The position numbers were made by a program, and so were the translations under genes. Source: JABDMH01 sp965223105 (GTDB lineage Bacteria; Bacteroidota; Bacteroidia; Chitinophagales; Saprospiraceae). From it: 64,000 bases of DNA. Of this stretch, positions 35,664 through 45,534 are shown piece after piece (the first letter of the stretch is position 1; each line of letters begins with the position of its first letter). The notes below the pieces were generated by a model. It made no database searches, had not been told where the DNA came from, and was given only the letters and a program-made list of their open reading frames with translations. The DNA lies in assembly GCA_965223105.1 (NCBI GenBank), contig OZ244987.1, positions 2,728,001-2,792,000 of the forward strand, in the 5' to 3' direction.

Positions 35664-37151
35664 ATGGTACGTAAGATTTGGCCGCATACTCTATTTTCAA
35701 TTGTCATTGCCTGCTGCTTATATATTGATGCTACTGGGCAAACCCCGACTGTCCAGGATTGCTTGGGTGCCATTCCCATCTGTACCGAGGTGTATGAAGA
35801 AAGCTCATCCCCCGAAGGTGCAGGTAACTATGCGAACGAAATTAATGGAGTCACTAATGGGGGGATATGTTGTATGGATGCTGAACTAAATTCCATTTGG
35901 TATACCTTTACCGTAAATAACTCCGGTGAATTTGGATTTGAGCTTACACCCAACGAGCTTACTGACGATTATGACTGGGCACTATTTGACATAACCCATG
36001 CCAGCTGTCAAGATATTTTCACGAATGCTTCATTGCAAGTCAGTTGTAATGCGGCGGGAAGTGGTCCAGCAGATGGATTTCTATGTAATGGTGTTACTGG
36101 CGCTAACGGAAAATCTCCTCACATCAATCAGGGGGGAGGATGTAGTTTTCCCATTCCCAACCAATTTGCTGGATTGAATCCGCACAATGCCCTGGTACCG
36201 GTAACCGCAGGAAATACCTATGTCCTGGTGGTTTCGAATTGGACAGCCTCAACCAATGGTTATAAAATAGATTTTGGATTGTCGAGTGATATCGGCATAT
36301 TTGACAATGAGCCACCGGTGGTACTTGATGTTCTGCTCCCAGATCCCTGCGGTGATGGTCAGATCTTGATTCCTTTCTCAGAAAATGTACAAATTGCTTC
36401 GATAAATGACGACAATTTTGTGCTCACCAAGAATGGCAATCCACATAGTACCACAATTACTTCCAACTCGAAGGACCTCGGCGGAGAATACGATAAATTC
36501 TTCACCTTAGCTGTAGACCCGCCCATTTCCACACCAGGCACCTATGAATTGCTTGTTCGATCTACTTCACCATCTGATTTATTGGATTTGTGTGGAAATC
36601 CACTGTCCAGTGAAATCACATTTTCCTTTGAGATTACCGATGTCCCGATCGGAAACCCCGGGTTACCAGCAGATACGATCCTATGTGCAGATCAGGATTT
36701 GTTTTTGGATATAACCAGTGAACACATCAAGCAATATTTATGGGAGGATGGTTCTAGAAATCCTGTCAGAAAGATTCTTGCTCCAGGTGCTTACTCAGTA
36801 ACTGTTTCGAATGCTTGTGGTGAGGCATCGGCTACTGTAAATGTACAGGCAGCAAATTGTCGGCCTTGTGAGATCTATGTACCTAATGCAATTACACCGA
36901 ATGGAGACCAGATAAACGATCGTTTGATGGTTTATTCTGATTGTGTACTACAGGACCTGATATTATCGATCTATGATCGATGGGGTAACCATCTTTTTAG
37001 CACAACAGATGGAAACCAGGGCTGGGATGGTCAATCAGAAGGCCGGAAGATCAGGTCGGGTGTGTATTTGTATCAATTGACTTATCAGGTGACGGAGTCA
37101 GGTGCAGTATCTAATCGGACAAAAGCGGGAGACTTTGTCGTTATAAGGTAA
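35664..37151 (+). CDS. Secreted protein with gliding-motility-associated (CHU_C, T9SS type B) C terminus
   Basis: From ATG 35664 the protein has 495 residues. It begins with a signal peptide (MVRKIWPHTLFSIVIACC, cut after ATGQ). A domain with paired cysteines follows (VQDCLGAIPICTEVY; DAELNSIWYTFTV), the beta-sandwich that often opens Bacteroidota surface proteins, then a Big_5-like domain (about 220-320) and a PKD-like segment (about 335-400). The last 90 residues are the CHU_C module: IYVPNAITPNGDQINDRL, SIYDRWGNHLF, GWDGQ, GVYLYQLTY. This directs export by T9SS and suggests a cell-surface adhesin or matrix role. ATGs at 35580 and 35622 would place long charged extensions before the signal peptide. 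Confidence 0.85.
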   Translation: MVRKIWPHTLFSIVIACCLYIDATGQTPTVQDCLGAIPICTEVYEESSSPEGAGNYANEINGVTNGGICCMDAELNSIWYTFTVNNSGEFGFELTPNELTDDYDWALFDITHASCQDIFTNASLQVSCNAAGSGPADGFLCNGVTGANGKSPHINQGGGCSFPIPNQFAGLNPHNALVPVTAGNTYVLVVSNWTASTNGYKIDFGLSSDIGIFDNEPPVVLDVLLPDPCGDGQILIPFSENVQIASINDDNFVLTKNGNPHSTTITSNSKDLGGEYDKFFTLAVDPPISTPGTYELLVRSTSPSDLLDLCGNPLSSEITFSFEITDVPIGNPGLPADTILCADQDLFLDITSEHIKQYLWEDGSRNPVRKILAPGAYSVTVSNACGEASATVNVQAANCRPCEIYVPNAITPNGDQINDRLMVYSDCVLQDLILSIYDRWGNHLFSTTDGNQGWDGQSEGRKIRSGVYLYQLTYQVTESGAVSNRTKAGDFVVIR

Positions 37152-37212
37152 AGATGGATACTTTGCGTAATTTGTGCTTTTGCCTTATCAATCAATTTCT
37201 AACGTAGCACTA

Positions 37213-37992
37213 ATGAACACTCATCAATTTTCGGTGCCATTTATTCTGATTATAATGGTATTGAGTTTACCAATTTTGGCTCAAAAGAGAGATTATTATG
37301 AATTACGCACTTACCATTGTAGTTCCGAGGATCAAATTGACCGGACGGAGCATTATCTAGAATCCGCCTTAATACCATTGGCACATGATCTCGGGTTAAC
37401 TCAGGTTGGAGTTTTCAAACATTTGGCGAACGATACCGCCAGACAGAAAAGACTCTTTGTATTGATTGTGGCCCCGGATTTCTCTGCCCTCGAAAGATTG
37501 GGTGATCATCAAGTGATGGAAAATCAACTCAGTGGTGCGGGACAAGAGTATCTTCTCAGCAAGCATGATAATCCAGCATTTGACCGCATAGAAATCAGTT
37601 GGCTTAGAGCATTCTCAGCTATGCCAAATCTGGAAGTACCAAAATTGAGTAGTGCCGGGCCCCATGTATTCGAATTGCGAAGTTATGAGGGAGCATCTGA
37701 AATCTTGTATCGAAAAAAGGTCGACATGTTCAATGTGGGAGGTGAGATTGAATTGTTCGACGACTTAGGATTCAATGCCATCTTCTATGCGGAAACTCTT
37801 GCTGGTCCTCGTACACCAAATTTAGTGTACATGACTTCATTTGATGACATGGAGTCCAGAAATGTCCATTGGGACTCCTTTCGCAACGATCCGAGATGGA
37901 AGAAAATGTCAAGCCTGGAGAAATACCAAAACACCGTGTCAAAGGCCGATATCTACCTCCTGGAAGCCACACCTTTTTCAGACATAAAATAG
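37213..37992 (+). CDS. Exported NIPSNAP family protein
   Basis: A 259-residue protein with a signal peptide (cut near ILAQ, residue 24) and two NIPSNAP ferredoxin-like domains. The first begins YYELRTYHC; the second has VFELRSYEGAS and contains the FDDMESRNVHWDSFRNDPRWKK block typical of the family. NIPSNAP proteins are dimeric alpha/beta barrels without a settled function; exported forms are common in marine Bacteroidota and often sit near sugar-oxidoreductase genes. The ATG at 37213 is preferred to a GTG at 37174 because the latter adds a non-signal stretch. Confidence 0.88.
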   Translation: MNTHQFSVPFILIIMVLSLPILAQKRDYYELRTYHCSSEDQIDRTEHYLESALIPLAHDLGLTQVGVFKHLANDTARQKRLFVLIVAPDFSALERLGDHQVMENQLSGAGQEYLLSKHDNPAFDRIEISWLRAFSAMPNLEVPKLSSAGPHVFELRSYEGASEILYRKKVDMFNVGGEIELFDDLGFNAIFYAETLAGPRTPNLVYMTSFDDMESRNVHWDSFRNDPRWKKMSSLEKYQNTVSKADIYLLEATPFSDIK

Positions 37993-38378
37993 CGTCCTAA
38001 CCTATGAGTTAAGCGACCGGCAACTAGTGCTTCATTCATGAAGTATATGATATTAGTGGGGCATCTAGTTTTTGACAGATCGAAGAGGCGAACCCCGCCA
38101 GAGTGACTTCAGTCGGGCAGGCGAGCATAGCCGTAACTATGTGAGGCTTTTGACGATGAAGAGATGGTAAGTAGCAGGCCAATGATGTTAGATATTTTTT
38201 GAGTGAAGCACTAGTGAGGCTGCTCCGGAAAGTGCCATCTTCATAAAATGAGCCTATTTTGGATGAGATTTTCACTTTTCCGAGATTGGGTGATGCCTGA
38301 GTATCAGCCGATTGAGAAAAATGGAAAGATCGCCAAAAGAGCCATTTTTGATTTGGCAACCTTTTCGGAGCATCCTCA
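37993..38378. repeat. Intergenic element with inverted repeats, possible dispersed repeat
   Basis: ACTAGTGCTTCA (38023-38034) recurs inverted as TGAAGCACTAGT (38204-38215). AGCACTAGTGAGG (38207-38219) recurs inverted as CCTCACTAGTGCT (38374-38386), partly inside the end of the cytochrome gene. Between them lie a small hairpin, CATAG ccgtaa CTATG (38126-38141), and a minus-strand open frame (38036-38404) that overlaps the next gene and resembles no protein family. The pattern suggests a mobile or dispersed intergenic repeat; no transposase is present and no second copy lies in the window. Confidence 0.4.
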
Positions 38379-41342
38379 CTAGTGCTCCTGCTGTAGAAAG
38401 GCAACGAGATCGGCCAGCTCCTGAAGGTTCATCTGGCTTTCTAATCCCTCAGGCATAAAAGACAAGCCTGTTGAAGTCAAGGACTTAATATCATTTCTTG
38501 GTATCGTATGCAGCTTTCCACCCATAAGTTTGACAGTAATTCCATCTTTATCTTCAGAATCAAGGATGCCCGACAAGGTGGTTCCATCATTTAGTTCAAT
38601 GATATGGTTTATATATGAAGGTTCCGCCACAGCATTGGGATCAAGGATGTGATGGACAAGCGTTCTTTTGCTCATACGGTTACACTCTGTCAGATCTGGG
38701 CCAACCTCTTTTCCCTGGTCTTTATACTGATGGCATTGACTACAGTGCATAATAAAGATGTCTTCCCCTGCACCGATATTTCCTTCCATGCCGTAAATGG
38801 GCTCAACCTTATTCAGTGCTTCTTTTCGAGTCACCACACCGGCGTCACTGAAAAACACCTCTGCCCTTTCTCGGATGGAATCCTTCTCTGACCATAAGAG
38901 CTGTCGTCGTCTCTCTAGATCAAAATTTAACTCAGCCACCGGCAGATCTCCAGATTCAAGACCTGCCAATAAAATCTCATGGTTTTCTTCTTGATAGATG
39001 AGAATATCAGACGCACTCTTTCGGACTGCTGGACTGAAAGTAGACCAATTCTTCACCAATTCTTCTGCCACCATTTTACTACGAATGGTTTGTAAATGAC
39101 GAATTGCTGCCAGTTGCAGGTCGAGATCAAGTTTGGCATCGAGTAGCCTTATGAGTTTCGGGACCACAACCTGGTGATCAGAGGAAAATCGAAGTACATC
39201 AAGTGCTGCCAGCATCCCATGTGTGTCGGGAGAGGAATCATCTGTCAAATGATCGATTGCCTGTTTGACCTTTTGCTTCTGGTATTGCGATGCAACCAAC
39301 CTCGCCTTTTCTCTGAAAGTAAAAATCGCCAGATCTAACTTCGTTGATCTTCCCTCGAACCTCTTTAAAGACGACCCAAGTACCGAGTTCATAAAATCTT
39401 TCTTATCCGCACGCAAGTCAAGACCATCAGCAATACCACTGATCACTGCAGAAATAGTAGCATCACCGTCATCACTAATCTCTAGTCTTTGGATGAATCG
39501 GATCAATGTCGAATGATCTGCACTCTGACCGAACCTTAACGCGAGCATCCTGACCAATGGTAAAGGCATTTGCTCTTCATTTTTCAAGGCCCTGTTCAAT
39601 GAAATCTGAGGCACTCGGCATAATGTTGCTGCGATAGCCATAATCATCCACTGATTCTCTCGGTGATCTATCGAAAGACGGAGCAACTCATCAACAATGT
39701 CTAGATAATCTCCTTCTTCTTGTACCTCCAGATACATTCCCAGAGTCAAGACTGCCTGCAGCTTAACTCTGTCGTCTTTATTCCTACACAAGGGCACAAC
39801 AGACTCAAGGAATGCTGGCGAATCAATCCAATGTTCAGAGGCTATTATTGCCTGTTCACATACTCTCGCATCAATTTCTTGCAGCCCCGACTTTACATCT
39901 TCAAAGGTCATTTCTCCTATCCCTTCAAGGGTCCATATGGCGTGTATTTTACCCTTAGTAGAGAAGCCAGGGTAAGATCTACGTATTTGATCAGCCACCG
40001 GTTTTGAATGTCCGTGCCCATCAACCAGCTGCTGTTGAACCATGATTCGACATACTTGATTGGGATGGTCAAGTCCTTTGATAAGAGTCTCAACATCGGC
40101 CTGATCCCAGGTGCAAGCTGTAGAGGACGCTTTACCCTTGGGATAGACTCTATAAATTCTGCCCTGGTCTCTACCCTCGGTAAGATCCATTGTTTCTTCA
40201 ATCTCATCAGGGATCCACTCGGGATGTTCAATAACGGTTCGATGCATATCGAGGATGTACAATGCACCATCCGGTCCTGTTTTCATATTGACAGGTCGGA
40301 AGGCACGATCTCTTGAAGCTAGGAATTCAATTCTATCTCTTCCTCTGCTGGCTTCGTATATTGATCCCCTTAGTGTTACTACATCACGATGGATCAGATT
40401 TAGGACCACATCAGCTACAAAGATGTTTCCCTTAAAGCCATCAGAAAACAAGTCTCCTCCATAGTGCTCGATGCCACAAGCTCCCGAAAAATATCCGGAT
40501 TGCTCGGGGTGGTTGACCCGAGTATTCTGATCGCCAATGGCAAAGATCCGTGCCAGGCCATTCGTCTCGTGATCGGATATCTGATGAAGGGTATGAAGGG
40601 GTTGTAGTTGAAGATCATGATAATATCTCTCTGGAAAAACCAATTGACGGATATGATACAGATTGTGCGTACCGAAATAATGGCCCCAGTCATTAAGGGC
40701 AATCTCAAAACCACCTGATGAACGACCCGTTTTTTCAAAAATCCTTTCTTTCGGATGGAGTCTAAAATCGGATCTGTGCAGGTTTGTAACATTCTCTTTT
40801 TGGCCTTCCCAATATATGGCTCCACCGTTCCCACCATTGGCACCATAGACATAGTTGTCAAGACCATAGGTAAGGCCATTTATGTTGTGCTGCAAATTAC
40901 CTTCGGCAAAACCAGTCAACCAGACCTCCTTAAATTCAGCCACCTGATCTTCGTTTCGATCGGCAATAAAGATGATATCAGGAGGAGCTGCAACCAGAAA
41001 TCCATCAAGATGAGACATGAAGGATGTTGCCTGCCTCAAGCCGTCAGCATAAACTTGCCGGTCTTCATAGTACCCATCGCCTTCGTGGTCAACCAGGTGT
41101 ACTATTCTGCTTTGCAAACTACCGTCTGGGTATCCGGGCATTTCCAAAACATACAGATCACCATTGTCTCTAAACACCAAATCTACCGGGTCAAGAACTT
41201 GAGGTTCTGCACAAATCAGGTCGATACTAAAGTCGGGATGTAGCTCAAAATCAGGGTTTACCGTTTCGCTCTGATTACACGACAACAGGAATGCACAGGC
41301 CAGCGTCATATTTGATAAGTAACCAAGTTTCTGCGTCTTCAT
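38379..41342 (-). CDS. PVC-type heme-binding lipoprotein (dehydrogenase-like beta-propeller, HEAT repeats, cytochrome c)
   Basis: A 987-residue exported protein. The start at 41342 gives a lipoprotein signal with lipobox LLSC (Cys about 21). Residues about 40-410 form a PQQ-dehydrogenase-like beta-propeller with the DNGDLYVLEMPGYPDG and DGALYILDMHRT blocks. Residues about 430-820 are alpha-helical HEAT-like repeats. The C terminus is a c-type cytochrome domain with CSQCH (Cys867, Cys870, His871) and a Met-containing tail. Homologues are annotated as PVC-type heme-binding CxxCH proteins and probably pass electrons from sugar or alcohol oxidation to the respiratory chain. The ATG at 41423 would add 27 residues before the signal sequence. 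Confidence 0.9.
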   Translation of the reverse strand: MKTQKLGYLSNMTLACAFLLSCNQSETVNPDFELHPDFSIDLICAEPQVLDPVDLVFRDNGDLYVLEMPGYPDGSLQSRIVHLVDHEGDGYYEDRQVYADGLRQATSFMSHLDGFLVAAPPDIIFIADRNEDQVAEFKEVWLTGFAEGNLQHNINGLTYGLDNYVYGANGGNGGAIYWEGQKENVTNLHRSDFRLHPKERIFEKTGRSSGGFEIALNDWGHYFGTHNLYHIRQLVFPERYYHDLQLQPLHTLHQISDHETNGLARIFAIGDQNTRVNHPEQSGYFSGACGIEHYGGDLFSDGFKGNIFVADVVLNLIHRDVVTLRGSIYEASRGRDRIEFLASRDRAFRPVNMKTGPDGALYILDMHRTVIEHPEWIPDEIEETMDLTEGRDQGRIYRVYPKGKASSTACTWDQADVETLIKGLDHPNQVCRIMVQQQLVDGHGHSKPVADQIRRSYPGFSTKGKIHAIWTLEGIGEMTFEDVKSGLQEIDARVCEQAIIASEHWIDSPAFLESVVPLCRNKDDRVKLQAVLTLGMYLEVQEEGDYLDIVDELLRLSIDHRENQWMIMAIAATLCRVPQISLNRALKNEEQMPLPLVRMLALRFGQSADHSTLIRFIQRLEISDDGDATISAVISGIADGLDLRADKKDFMNSVLGSSLKRFEGRSTKLDLAIFTFREKARLVASQYQKQKVKQAIDHLTDDSSPDTHGMLAALDVLRFSSDHQVVVPKLIRLLDAKLDLDLQLAAIRHLQTIRSKMVAEELVKNWSTFSPAVRKSASDILIYQEENHEILLAGLESGDLPVAELNFDLERRRQLLWSEKDSIRERAEVFFSDAGVVTRKEALNKVEPIYGMEGNIGAGEDIFIMHCSQCHQYKDQGKEVGPDLTECNRMSKRTLVHHILDPNAVAEPSYINHIIELNDGTTLSGILDSEDKDGITVKLMGGKLHTIPRNDIKSLTSTGLSFMPEGLESQMNLQELADLVAFLQQEH

Positions 41343-41468
41343 GATCCAAATTTCACCCGGATAAGATAAGAATAAGTAGTGATTGGTCCCGGCAGTGCAG
41401 CTTGTCAGCCGATTGATTGACACCTAGGTCCATCCACGACCCCAATGGTTTGAGGTGCCCTGGGGTTG

Positions 41469-41490
41469 TTCTAACCTTCGAAGGTTAGAA
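41469..41490. promoter_or_regulatory. Perfect 22-base palindrome between divergent genes
   Basis: Two 11-base arms, TTCTAACCTTC and GAAGGTTAGAA, abut without a spacer between the divergent cytochrome and TPR-CHAT genes. There is no T tract on either side. It may be an operator for a dimeric regulator or a small dispersed palindromic repeat. Confidence 0.45.
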
Positions 41491-41666
41491 TCAAAGATCC
41501 ATACCAGCTCACTTACGTTGTTGTGGTCATGAATTGCTTATCCCACCGGTCGCCACGCCTAAGCCTTGATCTATCCACCTACTCTCTTGCATGAGCAATC
41601 GACGGCGTCAGGCCTCTTTGTATTTTGAGTATCTTCATTGAGGTCATCGATCCATTGTTGCCTGGG

Positions 41667-44600
41667 ATGAGAGAAACAATTACATGCCAACACCTAGTTC
41701 GTTTGCTTGAATACCTACTGATTTTAGTCTTTTGCATTCTGTGTAGCAATATATTGGCGAGTAACCGGCAGGTCAACCTGGATAGTATCCTATTCCGACA
41801 AGCATTGTCGTTGATCGAAGGTGGGTCATACGATTCTGCAAACATTTTACTTGAGCAATGCAGGCAAAATTACTTAGAGAAAAAAAATTGGCGAGGATTA
41901 TCGCGGGTCGTTTCTCAGACAGCAGAATTGTTGCGAAAGAAGCTCAGTTATGATTCGGCTATGACCATCACTCAGGAGCACCTGGATGTATATGGTCATC
42001 TGTTGGATTCCACCGACCACAGTTTGGCTGAGATGTTTGATGTACGTGGTCGAATCTCGCTGAACACAGGTAAGTACAAAGAGGCTTTTGCAGATTTTAC
42101 ACGTGCTCTAGACATCAAGCTACTAAATGATGTTTCTGGGGAGGATTTAGTGGTCAGCTATGATCAATTGGGGGATGCTCTTCGTGAGCAAGGAGAAGAC
42201 CTTGCAGCGCTGCGATATTATGAGAAGCAGGAAACTCTTGTGTCTGAATATTTTGGGCCAGAAAGCCAGGAAATGGCCAATGTTTTGTCTGATTTAGCCA
42301 TCATCAACCGAAAGCAAGGTCGTTTTGCCTTGGCCAAGAAGCGATATCACAAGGCGATGAAGATACTCTCAGACCATTATCCTGTGGATCATCCGTCTAT
42401 AAGTCCGGTATATAATGGTCTTGCCATCACTTATGCTCAAACGGGTAAATATCCAGATGCTTTGGAATATTTCACTAAAGTGTTAGCCATCGACCAGAAA
42501 AATCTGGACCCTCTTGATCCGAACCTAGCCAAATCATATACTAACCTGGGCATTTTGAATGAACTCATGGGAGATCTTAAGCAAGCTTTGATCTACTTTG
42601 AAAAGAGTCTTTCGATAAAGCTGGCAACATTAGGTAAAGATAATGCCAAGTTGATGTATGATTATAAGGGCCTTGCCGTAATTTATCAAAAACTTGGGGA
42701 TATCGGTCAAGCCCTCGTATTGGCACGTAAGGCGAAGGCATTGGAAGAAAAATATTTTGGAGCCCAAACTTTTAATACCGGAGTTACTCACACTATGCTC
42801 GGCACCCTTTATCGAGCAAATGGCCAGATAGATTTAGCACTTAGACATTTGCAAACTGCTGAAGAAATTCTGTTGTCGATTGAAGGTATTAACCCTGAGC
42901 TGGGCCCAGTTTACCACAATTTATCGGTTATCCTCAGTGGTCAGGGCAACCTTGACCTGGCACTTCAAAATGCAGAAAAAGCACTAAGAATTAACACACA
43001 GAACTACGGTTTGTCGCATCCGTTTATAGCAGGAAACCACGTCAGGATGGGCCAAATTTTCTTGGAAAAGAAGAATTACCAGAGGGCTAGAGATCATTTT
43101 GAAACCGCCCTAGATATCAGTACCGAACTCCATGGAAACCGGCACCAAAATGTGGTGCGAGCCTTAGTAAATCTCTCTCAAGTCAGTAGGGAAATGGGTG
43201 AGGTAGAAGAAGCTTTGACATACGCACAATCTGCCTTAATCGCCGGGTGTGTTGATTTTGAGGATACTCGCTATGAGAATAATCCAGATATTGAAGACAC
43301 CTTTATTCCCAAGGATCTGGTCAAGGCCCTTGCTATGAAGGGCCGGGCACTGAGAGCAAGATCCGAAGAGGGACATCCAGCATTTCTTCTTAAGGCTTTC
43401 GAGACTTTTAATCTTGCCAGTGACCTAATATCATTGACCCAGTTTAGCTATAAATCCAAAGGATCCGTAGCAATTTTCCAAGAAGAGCTCCGTCCTGTGT
43501 ATGAAGAGGCGCTCAGCATAGCCTATCTACTTTACCAACAAAAAGGTGATAGCAAATATTTTATTCAAGCCCTCCACCTTGCCGAACAAAGTAGAGCAGC
43601 GCTTTTGGTTGCATCCATCAATGAATCGAAAGCCAGGGAATTCTCGGGATTACCGCCTGAGCTTCTTCGGCGTGAGAATCAACTTAGACGGGATTTGGGA
43701 TTTTATGAACAACAATTGCAGGCATCCCCTGATGCCGATAGTCTCAGTGAAATTTATAACACATATTTTCACTTGAAGAATGAGTATGACAAACTGATAA
43801 ATACCTTTAACAAGAACTATCCGAAATATTTTCGACTAAAATACAACCGGAATACAATAGACCACAAAACATTCCAAGACCATTGGATAGAAGGCGATCA
43901 AGCATTATTGGAGTTTTTTGCTGGGGAAAATCATTTCTATTGCCTCTATGTGGACCAATCAAATCAATATTTTTACCGCGTAAATGTGAATGACACCCTT
44001 ATTGAAAACATCTCCTTTCTATCTGACTTTTTGCGAGATAGAAATATTGAAGCTCGTCCATTTCAAGAGAAGTCCTTTTTCCTATACAATAAATTTATTA
44101 CTCCCATAAAGGAAAAAATTCAAGAAAAAAGACTGACCGTTATACCTGATGGATCACTGAGTTATATACCTTTTGAAATATTGGTGCGGGAGAAAAGTGA
44201 GGACGTAAATTCATTCGATTTGCCATATCTCTTCTTGCAACATCCGATATCCTATGCATTTTCAGTAACTTTTTTAAGTGAGATGAAAGCAGGAAATGTG
44301 GATAAGAGAGAAAAGTCTTTTCTCGCCTTTGCTCCTATGTTTGACAGCCATAATGAAATCGAAGATCTGGATGATATACCGCTCTTCGCATCCAAGGATA
44401 ACTCTAGAGCTGCTTTCGGGTCGCTCGCTGGGGCTTCGGACGAAGTTGCAGCTCTTGATCGTTTCTTTGAAGGCACTTTCTTTGAAAAGCGGCAGGCTAC
44501 TGAAACTATGTTTAAAAAACATGGACCCAGGTATGAAATTCTTCATCTTGCTACACATGCGATTATCGACGACATCAATCCATTGAATTCTCGACTTTTA

Positions 44601-45089
44601 TTTACTTCTGTTAGCGATTCGATTGAAGATGGAAATCTCTATGCTTGGGAACTGTATACGATGGATCTCGAAGCGGAAATGGCCGTACTTTCTGCATGTA
44701 ACACTGGAACTGGCAAAATGCAAAAAGGCGAGGGAGTTCTTAGCATTGGAAGGGCCTTTGCCTATGCCGGATGCCCGAGTGTAATCATGAGCCTCTGGCC
44801 TGCTCAAGATCAAACCACCAGCAAGATAATGGTTAGTTACTATGAAAATCTGGCAAAAGGACTGGCTAAGGATGTCGCGATGCAGAAGGCAAAATCAACC
44901 TATATTAATCAAGCCGATGAATTTAATTCACATCCCTTTTATTGGGCAGGCTTCATTGTACAGGGAGATCCAGTTGCCCTGGAGATCCCCTCGAAGTGGT
45001 CGCCATATTTATACACTGCTCTCCTAAGTCTACTAGTTTTTATCGGTGGGCTTCTATTCTATAGATTCTCAGGATACCCAGGAAGATGA
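41667..45089 (+). CDS. TPR-CHAT protein, exported and C-terminally membrane-anchored
   Basis: A 1140-residue protein when started at ATG 41667 (a TTG at 41625 is possible). An N-terminal hydrophobic segment (about 14-30) acts as signal or anchor. Residues about 90-560 hold some ten TPR units of the 42-residue kinesin-light-chain type (repeated NLGILxxxxGDLxQALxYxxKSL patterns). A helical linker follows. The CHAT domain (about 780-1090) is a caspase/separase-like fold with both catalytic residues: LHLATHA (His964) and VLSACNTG (Cys1011). A single membrane helix (about 1112-1130, ALLSLLVFIGGLLFYRF) and three basic residues end the chain. TPR-CHAT proteins are proteases or protease-like effectors in programmed death and CRISPR-linked defence; here no CRISPR genes are present and the domain appears extracytoplasmic. 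Confidence 0.9.
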   Translation: MRETITCQHLVRLLEYLLILVFCILCSNILASNRQVNLDSILFRQALSLIEGGSYDSANILLEQCRQNYLEKKNWRGLSRVVSQTAELLRKKLSYDSAMTITQEHLDVYGHLLDSTDHSLAEMFDVRGRISLNTGKYKEAFADFTRALDIKLLNDVSGEDLVVSYDQLGDALREQGEDLAALRYYEKQETLVSEYFGPESQEMANVLSDLAIINRKQGRFALAKKRYHKAMKILSDHYPVDHPSISPVYNGLAITYAQTGKYPDALEYFTKVLAIDQKNLDPLDPNLAKSYTNLGILNELMGDLKQALIYFEKSLSIKLATLGKDNAKLMYDYKGLAVIYQKLGDIGQALVLARKAKALEEKYFGAQTFNTGVTHTMLGTLYRANGQIDLALRHLQTAEEILLSIEGINPELGPVYHNLSVILSGQGNLDLALQNAEKALRINTQNYGLSHPFIAGNHVRMGQIFLEKKNYQRARDHFETALDISTELHGNRHQNVVRALVNLSQVSREMGEVEEALTYAQSALIAGCVDFEDTRYENNPDIEDTFIPKDLVKALAMKGRALRARSEEGHPAFLLKAFETFNLASDLISLTQFSYKSKGSVAIFQEELRPVYEEALSIAYLLYQQKGDSKYFIQALHLAEQSRAALLVASINESKAREFSGLPPELLRRENQLRRDLGFYEQQLQASPDADSLSEIYNTYFHLKNEYDKLINTFNKNYPKYFRLKYNRNTIDHKTFQDHWIEGDQALLEFFAGENHFYCLYVDQSNQYFYRVNVNDTLIENISFLSDFLRDRNIEARPFQEKSFFLYNKFITPIKEKIQEKRLTVIPDGSLSYIPFEILVREKSEDVNSFDLPYLFLQHPISYAFSVTFLSEMKAGNVDKREKSFLAFAPMFDSHNEIEDLDDIPLFASKDNSRAAFGSLAGASDEVAALDRFFEGTFFEKRQATETMFKKHGPRYEILHLATHAIIDDINPLNSRLLFTSVSDSIEDGNLYAWELYTMDLEAEMAVLSACNTGTGKMQKGEGVLSIGRAFAYAGCPSVIMSLWPAQDQTTSKIMVSYYENLAKGLAKDVAMQKAKSTYINQADEFNSHPFYWAGFIVQGDPVALEIPSKWSPYLYTALLSLLVFIGGLLFYRFSGYPGR

Positions 45090-45213
45090 AATCAGGGTGT
45101 AGTACTACTAATAACAGATTTCATGAGACATGATTTCTTTTCCTCCAGTAAAAGTTTGGCGGGTATTGATTTTCATATTTTCAACCCATTTCAAGAATCA
45201 AAACATTTAGGTA

Positions 45214-45534
45214 ATGCTAAGAGAAATTAAAAGGATTGACCCATTTTCCCTTGGAAAAATCTACGGACTTACAGGAGCAGTTGTCGGACTTGTCATTGGT
45301 ATTCTGCTTTCTATCGTGCATATGATAGTAGGTGCAGCAGCAGGTGAGATTGCGGCTTTATCATCCTTATTCGGTGGAATGGCATTTTTACTTGTGCCGA
45401 TATTCTACGGTATTGTTGGCTTCCTTGGAGGCATCATTGCAGGGATAATCTACAACATTTGTGCATCCTGGGTCGGTGGGATTAAAATCGAACTTATGGA
45501 AGCGGGAGATGACATCGGCATCGAAGATCTTTAG
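45214..45534 (+). CDS. Small membrane protein resembling DUF3566
   Basis: A 106-residue protein with two hydrophobic helical regions (about 20-45 and 52-88) rich in glycine, and short charged ends. The opening IKRIDPFSLGKIYGLTGAVVGL and the C-terminal IYNICASWVGGIKIEL resemble DUF3566 membrane proteins of Actinobacteria and relatives in other phyla. The function is not known. It starts 125 bases after the TPR-CHAT stop on the same strand, so it may share the transcript. Confidence 0.75.
   Translation: MLREIKRIDPFSLGKIYGLTGAVVGLVIGILLSIVHMIVGAAAGEIAALSSLFGGMAFLLVPIFYGIVGFLGGIIAGIIYNICASWVGGIKIELMEAGDDIGIEDL

Noticed and set aside
38036..38404. 122-codon minus-strand frame in the possible repeat
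   Set aside because: It overlaps the 3' end of the cytochrome gene, has low-complexity S/L/R composition and does not look like a protein; the region is better described as a repeat.
40755..41243. 162-codon plus-strand frame within the cytochrome lipoprotein gene
   Set aside because: Antisense to a well-supported gene; an accident of codon use in the propeller region.
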